Positions 36,201-49,708 of a stretch of DNA of 64,000 bases are shown here, piece by piece. The stretch comes from Cinclus cinclus. Its lineage: Eukaryota; Chordata; Aves; Passeriformes; Cinclidae. The notes beneath the pieces were generated by a model. That model was not told the origin of the DNA, did not search any database, and was given only the letters and a program-made list of their open reading frames with translations. Position numbers and translations under genes: made by a program. Numbering within the stretch: the first letter of the stretch is position 1; each line of letters starts with the position of its first letter. The stretch lies in NCBI RefSeq assembly GCF_963662255.1, contig NC_085047.1:18324258-18388257 (forward strand), read 5' to 3'.

Positions 36201-38100
36201 CTCTGAGGGCAGGCCAGTTCCAGAGACTGAAAGTCTGACATGGGCGGTCTGCGTTCAAGGATCATGCACCTGGAAATGCTCTTCTGCCCAGTCAACCACA
36301 GGGTGTATTTATGAGTTTTCACCCCTGTACCCAAAATTACCCTCTGTCTTCCTTCACTTCATTCTACTGCTGAACAATATCTAAAATTCTCTGTCTTTTG
36401 CCAGAGGCTCATGTGAGAAGCTTTCTCCCAAAGTTTTCTCCTCTCCTTTTCTCCTGAGTATCTCTCAGTTCAGCATTGCTCTGAAGCCTCTTCACCCTTC
36501 AAAAAAGACTCAATATTTTTGTTTGCCAAAGGCTCTATGAGTCACAGAGAACATGACTCCTGTGGTATAAACAAAGTTCAAGGCTGAGGTTACTCAGTCT
36601 ATAAGAGGAAAGCTCTCAGGCAGTGGGAACAATAGTATGTCCAGATGCCAGACCTCCCTCAGCAGACACTGCCTCAAAACCCCTGCATGCAAAACAGGTC
36701 ACATTTCAGCCTCCTGATCTGAAGACAGCTTGGTTCAATTTAGAGGCCATATTTATGGCTACACAGCTCTTCTCTCAGACGTAAATGTAAGCTAACAAGT
36801 TTACATTTTATTAGCTAAGAAGTTAATCAAGAGTGGAATTTTTTGCTTTACCGCATGTTGCTATTGGTTCAAGGCATGTCAGGGTTACATGAGTTGCTCT
36901 TGGGAGGCAGTGGAAGTCCAGGGGAGTATCAACATGAATATCAAGGGAGGCATTTTTTTTGTTGCACAAGCACATATGATAAGATCACACCAGCTGTTTA
37001 CTGTCAGGATAACTTACAGCATGGGGCCCTGACTGCAGCAGTTATGAGATATGGTATTTCCTTACAGAAATTTCAAAACAAAAAATGCAGTAGTATATTT
37101 TGCCACCAGAAATACCAAAATACATTTTTTTTCTTCCCTTTTTCCCTGTCAGGTTTCTTGAACACCAACAGGAAAATATCAGCCCAAGTACTGGGTGAGG
37201 CATTGGGGTGGTTATGAATTATGAAATTATAAAATATATCTTGTCCATATTTTAGTGAAGATAGTTTTCTATGGACGCACTTTAATTTTGCAACCAAGAG
37301 ATTATGATTACTTAAGCATATACCAAAATTAAAGAAAAGAGACCCGCTCTTTTCCAGTAAACCTTTAACTGGTTTCCTCTATGATATAATTTTATCTTTT
37401 TGGGATAAGTGCCAATAAGACTTTCAGAGAAAGCTTAAAAGGCAAATGAGCAAAAAGCCACTGCTGAATATTCTACATTTAAAAACATGTATTTCAGGAA
37501 GGTATATTAAAAAAAGATCAATTAGAATTTTTTAGAGGAGGGAGATCCTACTATGCAAAAAGCCCTCCAAGTAGCTTACAACCCTATTACAAAATACCAC
37601 ATGAGCAATGTGGATCAAAGCCAAATGATTTTATTCTGAACTGTCCCTTGTATTTGCATGGGCATGGCTGTAGCAGCAACGTGGCAATTCCAGCTACACA
37701 AAGCCCATTCTGTAAATTGTAGAAGCTATGATAATTTTGGTCTCCAGGCCTGTCTGTGGGTCTTCCAGGGCAGATGGGACCTGAAAGGGACCAGTTAAAT
37801 CTTACTTTGGATTAACATGTGATTAAAAATTAAGGAATCCTTGTGGCATCTTCTGCAGATAAAACACACCTGTTTCCCTCTGGCCAATTTATGATAGGGC
37901 AAAGTTCTGCCATTCTCTTTTGTTCTGTTTCTGCCATGGAATAGAACTGGAAGCTTGGAAGATTGTTTAGGTTTGTGGTGCTGGTGGTGTTTTTCCCTCC
38001 TATAATTTAAGGGGAAAGCCAGACAAGATGCAACTTTTCTCTAAATTGGAACCATGGGCTTAGTACATTACAGGTTCCATTCTCTCCCCTTCCAATATGC

Positions 38101-38327
38101 CTCTCCTCTCCTCTCCTCTCCTCTCCTCTCCTCTCCTCTCCTCTCCTCTCCTCTCCTCTCCTCTCCTCTCCTCTCCTCTCCTCTCCTCTCCTCTCCTCTC
38201 CTCTCCTCTCCTCTCCTCTCCTCTCCTCTCCTCTCCTCTCCTCTCCTCTCCTCTCCTCTCCTCTCCTCTCCTCTCCTCTCCTCTCCTCTCCTCTCCTCTC
38301 CTCTCCTCTCCTCTCCCCTCCCCTCCC
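38101..38327 (+). repeat. (CTCCT)n pentanucleotide microsatellite
   Basis: A period-5 array of CTCCT/TCCTC units runs without interruption from 38101 to about 38315, roughly 43 perfect copies. It ends in a few variant CCCCT-type units up to 38327. One strand is pure pyrimidine and the other pure purine. Open frames through it on both strands (for example 38054-38350 and 38060-38329) are artefacts of the repeat. The high purity suggests recent expansion and probable length polymorphism; the assembled copy number may not equal the true one. Confidence 0.98.
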
Positions 38328-41300
38328 AAACGTGTTTGTGCTTTGTTTAACTATTTAGTAAATAGCATTGATTAGATCATGGTAGTGTCTCTCACAGCAT
38401 TTTTTTTGTTGAAAAATTGCTGTTATGGTTCATTAATGTAACAAAAATATTCCTTTTTATTCAACTCTTGTCATGCCAAGCAACAAGCCATTGAAAAAGT
38501 GCTGAAAGTGATTTGAAGACCACGAATCAGTCCCACATTCACCTTAACTTCACTTTTTTTTCTGATGTTTATCTGACATGTCCTTAAAACTTCTGACAGG
38601 GACTCCATAGCCTTTGCAGCTGATCTATTCTGGTGCTTCACTTGTTATTAGAAGTTTTTTCTCAACAGCTAAATTAGTTTCTCATAGTGCAATTGAGGCC
38701 CATTTTTTCCTGCTCTATCTAGGCCAGACTGTGTGAGAAAAATATTCCTTTCCTCTTTATAGCAGCCTCTATGAAAAGTTACTTTGCCCCCATCCTTTCT
38801 GACACAGTATTTCATCCTCTAGACTGAGTTACTCCACTCTTTCAAACCCTCTGTATGGATCATTTGTCCAAGAAAAAAAGATGTTGGAAAGTATCAGTTG
38901 TTGGGCATCTGACATTTGGAAATGTTTTAGTTAAACACCTCACTAGCTAGCAAGCATAATTGTTGTCAACAAAATTAGCAAATGACTGGAACAATCAGCA
39001 AGACTCTCCCACATGGGAATATAAAGCCTCTATTGACAAGGACATGGTTGAATTAGTTACTCTATGTCTTTTTTCACTAGAGACAGTTTCAAAACCCACT
39101 CTTATCCACAGATTTCTTGTACTTATCAGTAATTCCGTTTTCAAAACAAAATCAAAACAAAGACACAGCTTTTAGACTTGCCCAGCCTGTTAGATTTGGC
39201 ATCTTTCAATCCCAGTGACTAAGATGAGCTATGTAGCTGCTTGACTTGGATTACATATCAGATAGCAGTAACTCTACAATATGAAAAAAGCACAAGTTTT
39301 TAGAGCCCTGCAGCAGGAGCACAGCAACACCAGATCAGTCTCTAGCTTAGAAGTAGCCCTGGATTCTTCAGAAAACAGTAAGTTTGATCTTGGCTGCATC
39401 CATGAATAACACTTTCTATGATCTCCAGCTGGCAAGAGACTCAATCCCATCTGGACAAATGCTGACCTGGCTTTTTCTCTTCTTATCAAAACTCCAGCAC
39501 AGTGACCTGGCATGAAGCCACAGTCCTTGAGAAACTCCAGCTACAAGGAGAACACCCTTTTAGCTTGCACCCTCTCCAGCAAGGCATCTGCCAAGAATGC
39601 ATGAAACCTTCAGCGCACTGCCCTGGGGAGATGAGCCATGTTCAAATCTTCCTTCGCTGTCTTCACAGTGATTCACATCCTGGAGAGGCACTGACAACTG
39701 CCTTGGCAATTTTAGATGAAAGACAGAGAAGAACAGGTACAGGATAACTGGATGTTCTTGAATATTTGTGCATACAGGTACACTGTGCCTTTAATAGGCT
39801 GTAGTGACCCTGAGGAGAAAAAAACCCACCACTCTTCCCATCTTATATCAGTTGGTGACTTTGAGTGTGAATCATTTTCTCTGCATGTGTTTCCTTCAGC
39901 CTCCCAGCAAGTGCATTTCTGATCTCCCCTGCTCCAGGATGTCTCCATAGATAACTGCAATCTTTTAGAGTAGCAGTGGGGTAATTGTGCACCCTCACCT
40001 TTCCATGGCAATCATCAGAAACACCTCTTTACTCCTCATCTCTGGTAGAGTCATATCAGGTGACTGCTGTATGCTTTCTCCTTTTGGAAACTAACATACC
40101 ATAATATTTTGTTGCACAAATTACACAAATGAGTATCTAGCTAGGAAGTTTCAAAATAGCATGTTTTTTTTAACAAGGTGCAGGTACTGGTTGTTTCTGT
40201 TTTAAGTGATGTCTTATACTTCTGAATTCCTCCCTTTGTTATAGATAAAAAAGACAAAAGCAAATAAGAAAAAAACATTTGTTTCGCTTACTTTCCTTCT
40301 GGAGGAAGCTCCCACTTTTCTACTGAAATCCTTCAGAGACAAGTGCTTATGACAAAATAACCTGCCTAATGAAGCAATCTGGGTGAAGAATACTGTAAAA
40401 TAATCTAAAGGAAACTAAAGGAAATATTTGTTCTGGCTTATCTTAATTTTTGGACAACAACCTCAATAAAACTGCAATCTCACAATGAAGCACATTCCAA
40501 AGGGTTCTGCTAAGATTGAGTATGCCTCAAAAGACACTGATGACTCTTGGAAAGCATTCTGGTTTAGAGCAATTACAGTTCTACTGTATTTTCCTTGAGT
40601 TTCTCTTCTTTTTTTTCTCTTCTATGAAAATCTCCAATGTTTTCTTGAATGAAATCATCTGGTCTGTGGCTTAAACAATACCTGAAGTTAAAATACTTGG
40701 ATTATGAAAAAGCTGTCAGTCCTGTAGTTGGTAGTTGCACTTAAAAAGACAATCTGAGTTCTTTAATAGTCAGCAAGATCCAGAAGTGGAAGGGATTCAT
40801 GGTCAATGAAGTGATTTTCAGCCTAATATAAATACTTCTACTTCCCAGGCATCATATGGAATTTGGGGTTGGCAGTGTTTTCATGACAAGGAAAAGCCCA
40901 GCAAACTGAACAGTTCATACACTTACCATTGCATCTCCTAAAGGTCCATTTGGAACAGGAAAGGAAATATTCCTAGCAGTTCCTCTTCCTCCCTGGCAAG
41001 TCCTTTGTGCATGACAGTGCATGACAATGCTACTGGCAAATTTTGGTAATACTGCTTCACATTTACCCTTTGGGGTCATTATTCCCACGCAATGTCAACC
41101 AACCTCTGGCTCTGCGCTCTCTCTAGAGGCCCATGTAGAAACAAGCTTGTCATTTCCTGCTACAGAAAGCTACAGAAGAAAGAGGTTTTGTTTATTAAAG
41201 GGCTTCTTTTGCAATTTATGTTTTTCATGGAGAGAAACAAAATTAGAATTTGGCAATCAATTAAAACACTCTGTCAGCATGCAAAGCACTTCAAAACAGA

Positions 41301-43344
41301 CCAAGACCCCCTGTTCCTAGGATTACCAGCATGGCAATGGTAATGGAAAGATGTAGTTATGGAGGCAAGATTAGGAGAAGTAAACATCTGATGCATAGGA
41401 ACAATGTTAATTACATATATTTTGAAATATTTTCTATTAATAAAACTTACTAAAATACTTATAAGTTATACTTCAAATGATTTAAAATGTCCCTTTTCTT
41501 TATGAGTTTGAGAGCTTAAAGATGAGCAAAACAGGGTACAACAGATGATCATGTTTCTGCCTTCACAGGAACATGTTGTCTTGGAACTGTAAGACCTCAG
41601 AACTCCCACTTAATTGTATCCTAAATGAAATCAACCTTATTTCTCCACATCACAGCTATTAGAGGTTTTAACCATATGGACAAAAACTTGTTTAATGAAT
41701 TCTTTATTGTGTGTCCTCTGGCCAAGCTTCTCAAGGTGAGCCTGCACTTCAGTGGCTGAAGTAACATGATGTTGCTCCCTTCACAGTAATTAGCTCAGGA
41801 TCTTACCACTGTAGCCACAGCAGAGTGAACCAGGGGTCTAAAACCCAAGTTCAATTAACCCATGCAGTGTTCCATGCTGCTGCATTAAACAGGTGGTGTG
41901 GCAACAGAAAGCTATTGTGAGTAGGTCTACACTGCTTCCAAGCTTATTAGGATTGTTCTGATGTATTCTGGACTAGCCTTAATTGCTCCCAAACACATAG
42001 TCCTTAAAGAACACTGGAGAACACACCATTTATAATTTAATTACAAATCCATGGAGGTCATGCAGAATTATTTTAGGTACCATCAATAAGAAACCTCAGT
42101 TAATAATTCATTGGTGGGGGGTTTCAGACTTTTCTCCATACATAAAGACCTTTCTTGATCTTGTGTAGGAGAATGGAACTACAAGATGTCACCCAAATAT
42201 CTCTCCACGTCTCCTTTGACAGCTTTCAAATGCTAAAAAGGAAATGTACGCTCATCATCTTGCTCCTTCGGATGATGTTAAGTTGTCACAGCAGGAAGCA
42301 GATGGGATCGCTAGTCAATCTTTTAGGGGTCAGTGCATAGAAATGCAGCTCCCGAGCAAACTCTTTAGCACAGCAACATGTGGTGTTCATGCCTGAGTCT
42401 GCTATTAGTAAGGTTGGGATCTAACTGTAAAGTTAAACTAGACTTTGATTTGTTTCTGTAGGTTCTTAAAATTACATGCTTTGGCAGCTAACACTCAGCT
42501 CAACCTGGGAAAGTTCTGAAGGGTCTCTCTCCTTGTTTGCTCTTGTTCTCTTTACAAACTTGTTGCTTTAAATAAAAGTGATTTCCAAGGCTGTGGAGCT
42601 CTACAGAATAATTTGAAACAATTCACTATGAAAAAATGGTTCAGACAAACACTAATTGAAACATTCAGAAACAAGATTAAGTCAGGGGGAACCAATTGCC
42701 TGGGTCCTGAGCTTTTGCAACCACTGTCTGCAAAATAGTCCAATTCAAAAGACCTTCAAAAAAAAAAAAAGCTTTATGCAAAGTGAAAGGACCATGCCAG
42801 CCATCAAGCAATCTCTCAAAGCACAGCCATTATCTGGGTCGATTATCATTCTTTTAATTGAAAAAAGATACCTGTAAAATCACAATAATCAACACATACT
42901 AAACTTTAAGAAGAGGGACAGAAGTCTATATATACATACATCTTTGATTTCAATGCACCCCATAAATGTTGAGGCACCTACTCAAACTACAGCTTATAAC
43001 CATATCTGAAGGGTCATACCCTTACACCACACTTTTTCTCCTCTGTACTGCCGCTGTGTCCTATCACAAGGGAAGGGTTTTCCTGCCACAAAAGGATCCT
43101 CAAGCAGTACAAAAGTAATAGAGTTCAGAACAGTTGCACTGGCTGTGGTAGGAGATGGAGAAGAATTTGAACATGGAGTATTTGAGAACAGAACACAGTT
43201 TCAGCTGATGTGAGATAAACAAAAGTTCTTTGATAATCTAAAATATGTCAAGAACTGATGCAATTTCTATGCTGTCCCAGGAAGAAGAGAACAAAAAGAT
43301 AACCTCTTTTGTGTACCACACTGGCTCCTGTACTGTCCTTCATA
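38328..43344. other. Unique non-coding DNA
   Basis: No gene or repeat family is recognised. The largest frames are 98-99 codons (39712-40011, minus; 41021-41320, plus), with no recognisable similarity. A short TGCATGACA tandem duplication lies near 41008-41027 and an A-run lies at about 42757-42769. Confidence 0.6.
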
Positions 43345-43600
43345 AACCATAGGATTTGGCTTCAAGTCTTTAGTTGCACCAGGGGAAGTTTAGGCTAGAC
43401 ATTAGAAAAAAAATTCTTTACAGAAAGAGTGATTAGGCATTGGAATGGGCTGTCCAGTGAGGTGATGGAGTCACTGTCCCTGGAGGGGATAAGACTGGAT
43501 GTGGCACTCAGTGCTATGGTTTAGCTGATAAGGTTGTGTTAGGTCATAGGTTGGATTTTATTATCTCTAGAATCTTTTCTGACCTAATTGATTCTGTGAG
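43345..43600 (+). mobile_element. CR1 LINE, 3'-terminal fragment
   Basis: The sequence follows the avian CR1 3' end in order: TTGCACCAGGGGAAGTTTAG, a TTCTTTACAGAAAGAGTGAT block, GGCATTGGAATGGGCTGTCC, GAGTCACTGTCCCTGGAGG, GATGTGGCACTCAGTGCTAT, and finally GACCTAATTGATTCTGTGAG. The 3' tail lacks poly(A) and ends in the ATTCTGTG-type unit, as CR1 does. The copy is 5'-truncated, as most are, and carries no reverse-transcriptase coding region. Small deletions and substitutions show it is old. The left boundary is uncertain by a few tens of bases. Confidence 0.93.
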
Positions 43601-44428
43601 GTCTATGTTGGACATTCCAGACTGACATGCAGGTTTGTCCTGATGTATCTGACTCTGCTAAATTTGGGAAATCATCAATTTAACAGAGTGTCACTTAAGG
43701 TGGATTGGTGATTTGCAGCCATAGGGATCCCAAAGCTTTTGTAAGGTATGTAGCCTTGAACAATGCTTCCCGTGGTGATGCTTTCTTCAAGGACAAAAGT
43801 CTCAAAAGCTCAATTGATCCTTAAAAGAGAAATTATAATCTCATAAAATGAAGAACCTTTTGCCATAACTGAGCCAATTCAAATGAAATGACAGTATCTT
43901 TAAACATTTCTTTTAGACTTTTAACTTTTTGTTAAAAATCTCCTTTGTGAGAAAATGAGAAAATTCTTTTGTCTGTGATGCCTCTGATAGTGACATTCAA
44001 AGCCATTTTCTAAAGATCAATAGCAAGGATGATTAAGGAGATGGTGGCTGTGTTTGATTCTTTTTTTTCTGTGGAAAGGGAAATATTATAAACTTGAATG
44101 GGCATTTCTGCCACTATTCAACTAAGAAACTTTGCCAAAGTTGGCTTCTGTGTGCCTCAAGCACAGATGACAGTCCTACCTTATGGCTGAGATCAGAATT
44201 CAACCCCTCAAAAATAACTACTCTAAGAACAATATGCACCCCCAGGTCTTTCTCCTCCCAGTGCACTCCCTGGTTTATGCATCAAATTCTTCAAAATGCA
44301 CTAATTTTAAAAAAAACACTGAGGTGGTCTTGTTTCCAGGTTTAGCCCGACTGAAGGCTGCTGTCCACAGTGAACAGTAGTGCCTTCTGGTACAGGGACA
44401 GCCACAAAAGAGCACCCTTTCCTTCTGT

Positions 44429-44461
44429 AAACACACACATACACACACATATACAAGACAC
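44429..44461. repeat. Short degenerate (CA)n repeat
   Basis: About 33 bases of alternating CA broken by TA steps. It is short and imperfect, so it is probably not highly variable. Confidence 0.8.
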
Positions 44462-47400
44462 AAGAACAAAACCCTTGAGGAAAAGAGGCAAACTTTCTCT
44501 GGAACCCACTTGCCCAAAGGGTAAAAGTCCAGTCAGCCTTCTCATAGCCTGTCAGGCTGTCCACAGAGGGTGAACAGAAGAGATTCTGGGGAAGAGAATT
44601 GCTGAGAATGAAGATTTCACCCAAATTTCAGTAAGGAACTTGTGTAGGCATTGGTGTGTTTCACCTGCATTTCCTTGTAGAATTTCATCACGGAAAGAGC
44701 AAAGCACCAATATACAACATATCAATACATAAGCATCAAGTTACTGCACAGTGCAACATATCTAGAAGGGATGAATTTTATATTAGTCGAACACACCTGC
44801 AATCAGAAAACAGATAGTCTTCCTGTAGCCAGCAACTGGTGATGGAAATGTATGTCTTTGAAACAAAAGCATCTTTTTGCAAAAAGAGCAGGTCAGATAG
44901 CTCCACTGTGCCCTTGGAAAGGTGAGCATAGGCTCAAGGACAGCAAACTACCACTTTCCAGATCCCTGAAGCCTTAGCTGACAACAGCAGTTCTTCAAAT
45001 CAGACAGGCACACACTGACCCACAGTTAACCTGGGAAAATCACCCAGTCATTCGATTAAATTATCTATCAGACCTGTTTCTCAATATCTTTCTTTTTTTC
45101 CTTCTGTTTTTTTGTTGCATCTGCTTTCTCTGGGTGAATGGACCTTGTTGAGCCTGCTATCCCACAGAACAGGCTGTAACAAAGCTCCCCAAGAGTCTCA
45201 CTTCCCATTTAAGGCTGCTCCCACTGTGTTCACGTAGCCATAACAAAATCTATAAGGTCTGCCACTGCCTGAGACAAGGCTGTACACTTGTCATAAAAGA
45301 GGGCAGAAAGTGAAACAGGAAATCACCAAAGGAACAGAGAACAAAGCAGCAGAAAGCCATAGAGCCTTACATGATTTACATGGTGACTGAGTAATAAAGA
45401 TGCAGCTCCTGTACCAATTTCTCAGTCCCCACCATTACTTCTACTGCAGCAGCAGCACAGTCTGATCCAAACCATGACTCTGCTTCTCAGGATGATAGCC
45501 AGCACACTCACAGGAAATGTGGCCCCAAGGAAATCTTACAGGGAGAAAAAAACAAAATACTTTCTGATAAGGGCTGGCTAGAAAACAAGATTGAATTATG
45601 AACAAGGCCATCACCATGAATATTCATTGTAAATAAGTGGGATTACATGCCTGATTGTAACATTAATCTTTCATCTTACCCCAGATTGCTGTGGATTTTG
45701 ACAAACTGCCTAGTAAAAACGAGTTAGATAATTTCTTTTTTATTACAGGAATTCCTTATGCTTCTTGAACTGTATATCCACAGACATCTACATTTTCTCA
45801 TGTTCAAACTACCCAGAAAATAACCCACTTCAACTAATTTATATGCAATTTCTATCTCACCAGTACACCACCCAGCACTCTTGCCTCACAGCAGAGCACA
45901 GTCTTGATGGTACTGATCATTTTCCAAAAGCAAGCAGGAGCAGAAATTTTTGGCATGTGAGCTCTTATTCAGGCCCATCTGTACCACTCTACCTACCAAC
46001 TGGATGGTGACAAAAGGTAAACGTTAGAAAGAAATGAGATAGCTGGCAAAAAAGCCATAGGCAATAGCTGAGAAAGATCTTTTTCATTTGCATGCATCTG
46101 ACCTTGCTGCTATTCACAACTGATTTACATCAACTGCCATGGTCAACACTTAATTCACAGTGAAAGCCGCTGGTAGTTTCACTTCATTAATATTGACATC
46201 TGAACTCTGTAGCTTCAGTGGATTACTATTAATAATTATTTATCACCAGATTTACACAGAACATGCTGCCCAATGCTGGGAGTCAGGTGATGAATTTCCA
46301 AAATCAATTCACAAGCTGTCCACCTCTGCTGCCATGCAATGAGCCACTTTACCTTGCCTCTCTCACACCACCACTGACACTTGTCCTACCATCAGTGCAG
46401 TGTGTTTTCACATGTAAAACTTGCACTTCCTTCACACTTCTGGGTAGGGTAGGAAGCTGCAGCAGACTAATAATATTCCTTCTTTGATGAAAAATACCAA
46501 GGGAGGTAAGAAAAGTTAGATGGTGACAGTAAAGGTCAAAGCAGTAAATATGCAGGTGAAAAATATTTTATTAGTCTGTGTTTCTGGTTCAGAAAAGCAT
46601 CTAGAAGTCCAGCTACTCTCAGATGTCTAGCTAGCAAAATTCCACTTTCCCTCTATATTTACAGGTCTGCTGAATTTTTATGTAGGGTATAACATCCTTA
46701 AGCTTCCAGTCCAGCAGTGAGGGAACTGAAAATTAAACATATTGATATGTTAGGCTAAATTAGGGCCACAGCACTCAATTCCTTTCAGGGTCTCACCAAC
46801 ATGCACCATGAAGCACCTCCAACCTACCACTGCGCAAAGGCTCCCATGAGTAATCCAGCCCTGGGTGACTAATAAAGTAATGAAGTGACAGCACAGGCAA
46901 GTGTGGGGTTTGCACCAGATCAGATCTCACAGTTTCCAGGTATTATTACTCGGGTCAGACCAGAGTGGCAGTGTCCCACGCAGCTCTCCACAGCTCACAG
47001 GTGGAAAAAGTGAACCAGCCCCCTTCACGCCCACAGCGCACGCTGCCTCTCCTGTGCCAATGACTGCAGATGTACTTTGCCAGACTATGCTCATGCAACT
47101 GACTTGCTAATTTCTAAATAACTACAATTAAGTGTGCAGAATTACTGCCCAGTCTCAGCACCATCTTGCTTTATTTTAGCTTGATTTCTCCCCAAAACTG
47201 GGCAACCCAGAAATGCTGACAGGAGTAACCTAGGAAAACAAAAAGGAAAAAATATCCAATCCTCTGGCATTAATGTGATGCCTGGGAGAATGAAATCCCC
47301 AGGACAATTTACAGTTCCACAGGTTATTATTTTTCTCATTCCATTCTGACACTTTCTCCCAAATGGAGAAAATCCTCAAGCACAGGCTCATAAAACAATA

Positions 47401-49652
47401 AGCTTCCACTTGGTCTAAACATATTTTCTTACATAAACTTTGGGCAAATATAAGATTATTTCCCCATAACAGCACATTTTCTTCCTTCAGTGCTAAATAC
47501 ATTGAACAGAGCTTAACCATTTTCTGTGAAAAATTATTCTTTTCTAGTAGAGAAGTTCAGCACCTCTTTATTTACTCATTATTTCAGTTTTCATGTGACA
47601 CTACAAAAATTGAGCAAGTTGGTATCATTGTACCTGGTTTCTAAAGCTTCAAGAAAGAGTAATCACTTTATTTAAAAATGATTGATTTTCAAAAGATTGC
47701 AGAGGCTTGCAGTGCCACCATCATTACTTTGTGATATGATGATATGAACCCAAATCAAATTAAACTTCAACCTCTTCAAGATTTTGCAGTTTTAAAATAG
47801 CTTTAACATGGACTTAGTAACTGTTACTTCTGCCATTAAAATTTTCAAAATGCAATTAAAAAAAAAAAAAGAAAAGTAGTTAAAAATTCCCTGTCAATGT
47901 TTTTGAACTCTTACTCTCTTCATAAAAGTTCCTCACTGTTACAACTCTATTAAGAAAATCTAAAGGAAGAAAAGAATGGATTTGTATAGAAACACTCTTT
48001 GAATTGTACTGAGAAACAAAATCCTGGTAGCAGTGACATTATTATCAAAACATATATTTAATTCAGAAGAAAAAAAAAGAAATTAAAAAATTGGCTAGTC
48101 ATCCTATACTTGGGTCTACGGTTGCATTCCCAGTATTTAGCAATTGTTCCCTCATACACATTTCTTTCCCATTTAGCATATACATTTTAGCTATGGAAAC
48201 AGCCTTTTCAACTCATGTCCAGTGGCATTAGAAAACACACAAATACAGAGATAAAAACAATCACATTAGTTTTTAGTCTAGAAAATTTGCTAGACCTCCA
48301 TCATAAAATTCATTAAATATTAATTATTTAGAAACAATTAGAAATGTTTCTTGATAGAGTGCTCAGGAAAGAGGCTCCTTAGAGTCATAATGGTCAATAG
48401 TGGTTACAATTAGAAACTAAAATTGTAGTCTACAGGAAATTAGAGCTTTCTGAATTTTATTTTTCTTCTGAATCTGAAAGAAAACTCATTTTTTCTTGAA
48501 ATTGAAATTGACCCCCTTTGGGCTTTTCAAAAAGTTCTTCCTTGATTAAATTTAGAAGTTTTCCCTATATGTTTTACTAGCTGTATAATACAGTGCAAAA
48601 CATATTGCAAACAAAATACAGTGCCGAAGCAAACAAGGCACAGACTTACTGACATGTGCTTTACAATTTCTTTACATCCAGTTGCACTGAAACTAGAATG
48701 TGTTTCAGTTGAATAGCATGTTCCAAGAGGAAAATGTCTTTTGAGATAATTTTTCCAGAGCCTTAGTTCCTTTCATGAACACATTTTAGATGACAAGGAA
48801 AGTAATTCACAGCAAATTTGAAAAAGTGGAGGCTGAATTCTGTCTCCTTGCCTCTCTCTGCTTTTTCACAGCGGGGGAGCTGCTTCAAAATCACAGTGTT
48901 TTTAAAATCAAGAATTAACTCTTACTCCACCATACCTCAAGCAATGAAATCTGGCTTCCTATAATTCTCTGTCTTGTGACTGGATCCTCTCATGAGTGAG
49001 GAGGTGAAAACTGACTGAAGACTTTCCTGATGTTTACCTATCTGTAGCAAGTACAGAGAAAAAAACTCTCTGGCATCCCATAGAAAATAGGAAACACTCC
49101 AGGCTTTCCCTCAGTGAAAATAGTAATTGAGTCTCTTTCCTGAATTTAGTCTTCTATTTCCCTAAAATATTTGGGAAATTTGAATCTTTTGGGCCTCTAG
49201 TGCTCTGTCGTATTTGGCTGATAGTGCTCTGACATTATTAGGCAGGCACACAGATAGAGATGTATGGTGCATGGTATAAAAGCATAATCTCATTAGAACA
49301 CATAACAAGAATTGTGGTGGCTGCCTGTATGTGACGTTCTTGAAAGACCCTTGCACTCTTTTGCAGCCACATTCAGACAAGGAGCTGCCTATGGTATGAG
49401 ACAATTAGAAGTCTGATGAGTAATTAACATATGAAAAGTGCTACATAAATCCCAACATCATTATAGGTAAGAGGAGATAATAATTACAACTTAGATTGCC
49501 TGTATAGTTTCATTCCCAGTTTGGTGGATTAATATTTTTTCCCCAAACACTTGCAACTGCACCTAGTCTGATCCTACCCTCTTTCCTCTGGTGAAGTCCA
49601 CTTTGGCAAGATTGATTTAATGTATTTTTCTGCTTCTTCCTGCTTGGTTCAG

Positions 49653-49708
49653 GTCTTGTGAAAGACTCAATTGAAAGAATTCAGCTGCTGTCAGAAGAGT
49701 TTGCTGTG
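49653..49708 (+). other. Candidate small exon (unconfirmed)
   Basis: A pyrimidine-rich acceptor (TTTTTCTGCTTCTTCC followed by TGCTTGGTTCAG) ends at 49652, and a donor-like GTAGGT starts at 49709. One of three frames is open, reading LVKDSIERIQLLSEEFAV; the other two stop within seven codons. The frame stays open to a stop near 49761 if the donor is not used. No protein family is recognised. Sites of this quality recur by chance in T-rich vertebrate DNA. Confidence 0.2.

Larger units (their letters stand above)
26296..38100. other. Unique non-coding DNA
   Basis: No gene is confidently recognised. The stretch holds a pyrimidine-rich run (27541-27715), a cluster of four CpGs near 27328-27363, T-rich DNA near 29337-29395, a 116-codon minus-strand frame (29863-30213), a 135-codon plus-strand frame (33438-33845) and a 124-codon plus-strand frame (36843-37217). 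A 14-base direct repeat with period 18 lies at 35383-35414, and short CAAGTA-type direct repeats lie near 32257-32292. Confidence 0.6.

Noticed and set aside
38054..38350. Open frames of 89-98 codons on both strands encoding LLSSP- and RGEER-type repeats
   Set aside because: They are direct translations of the period-5 microsatellite. A stop-free pentanucleotide repeat stays open in all frames on both strands, so this is no evidence of a gene.
40945..41007. Minus-strand donor ATG|GTAAGTG with an open frame upstream
   Set aside because: The only usable acceptor lacks a polypyrimidine tract.
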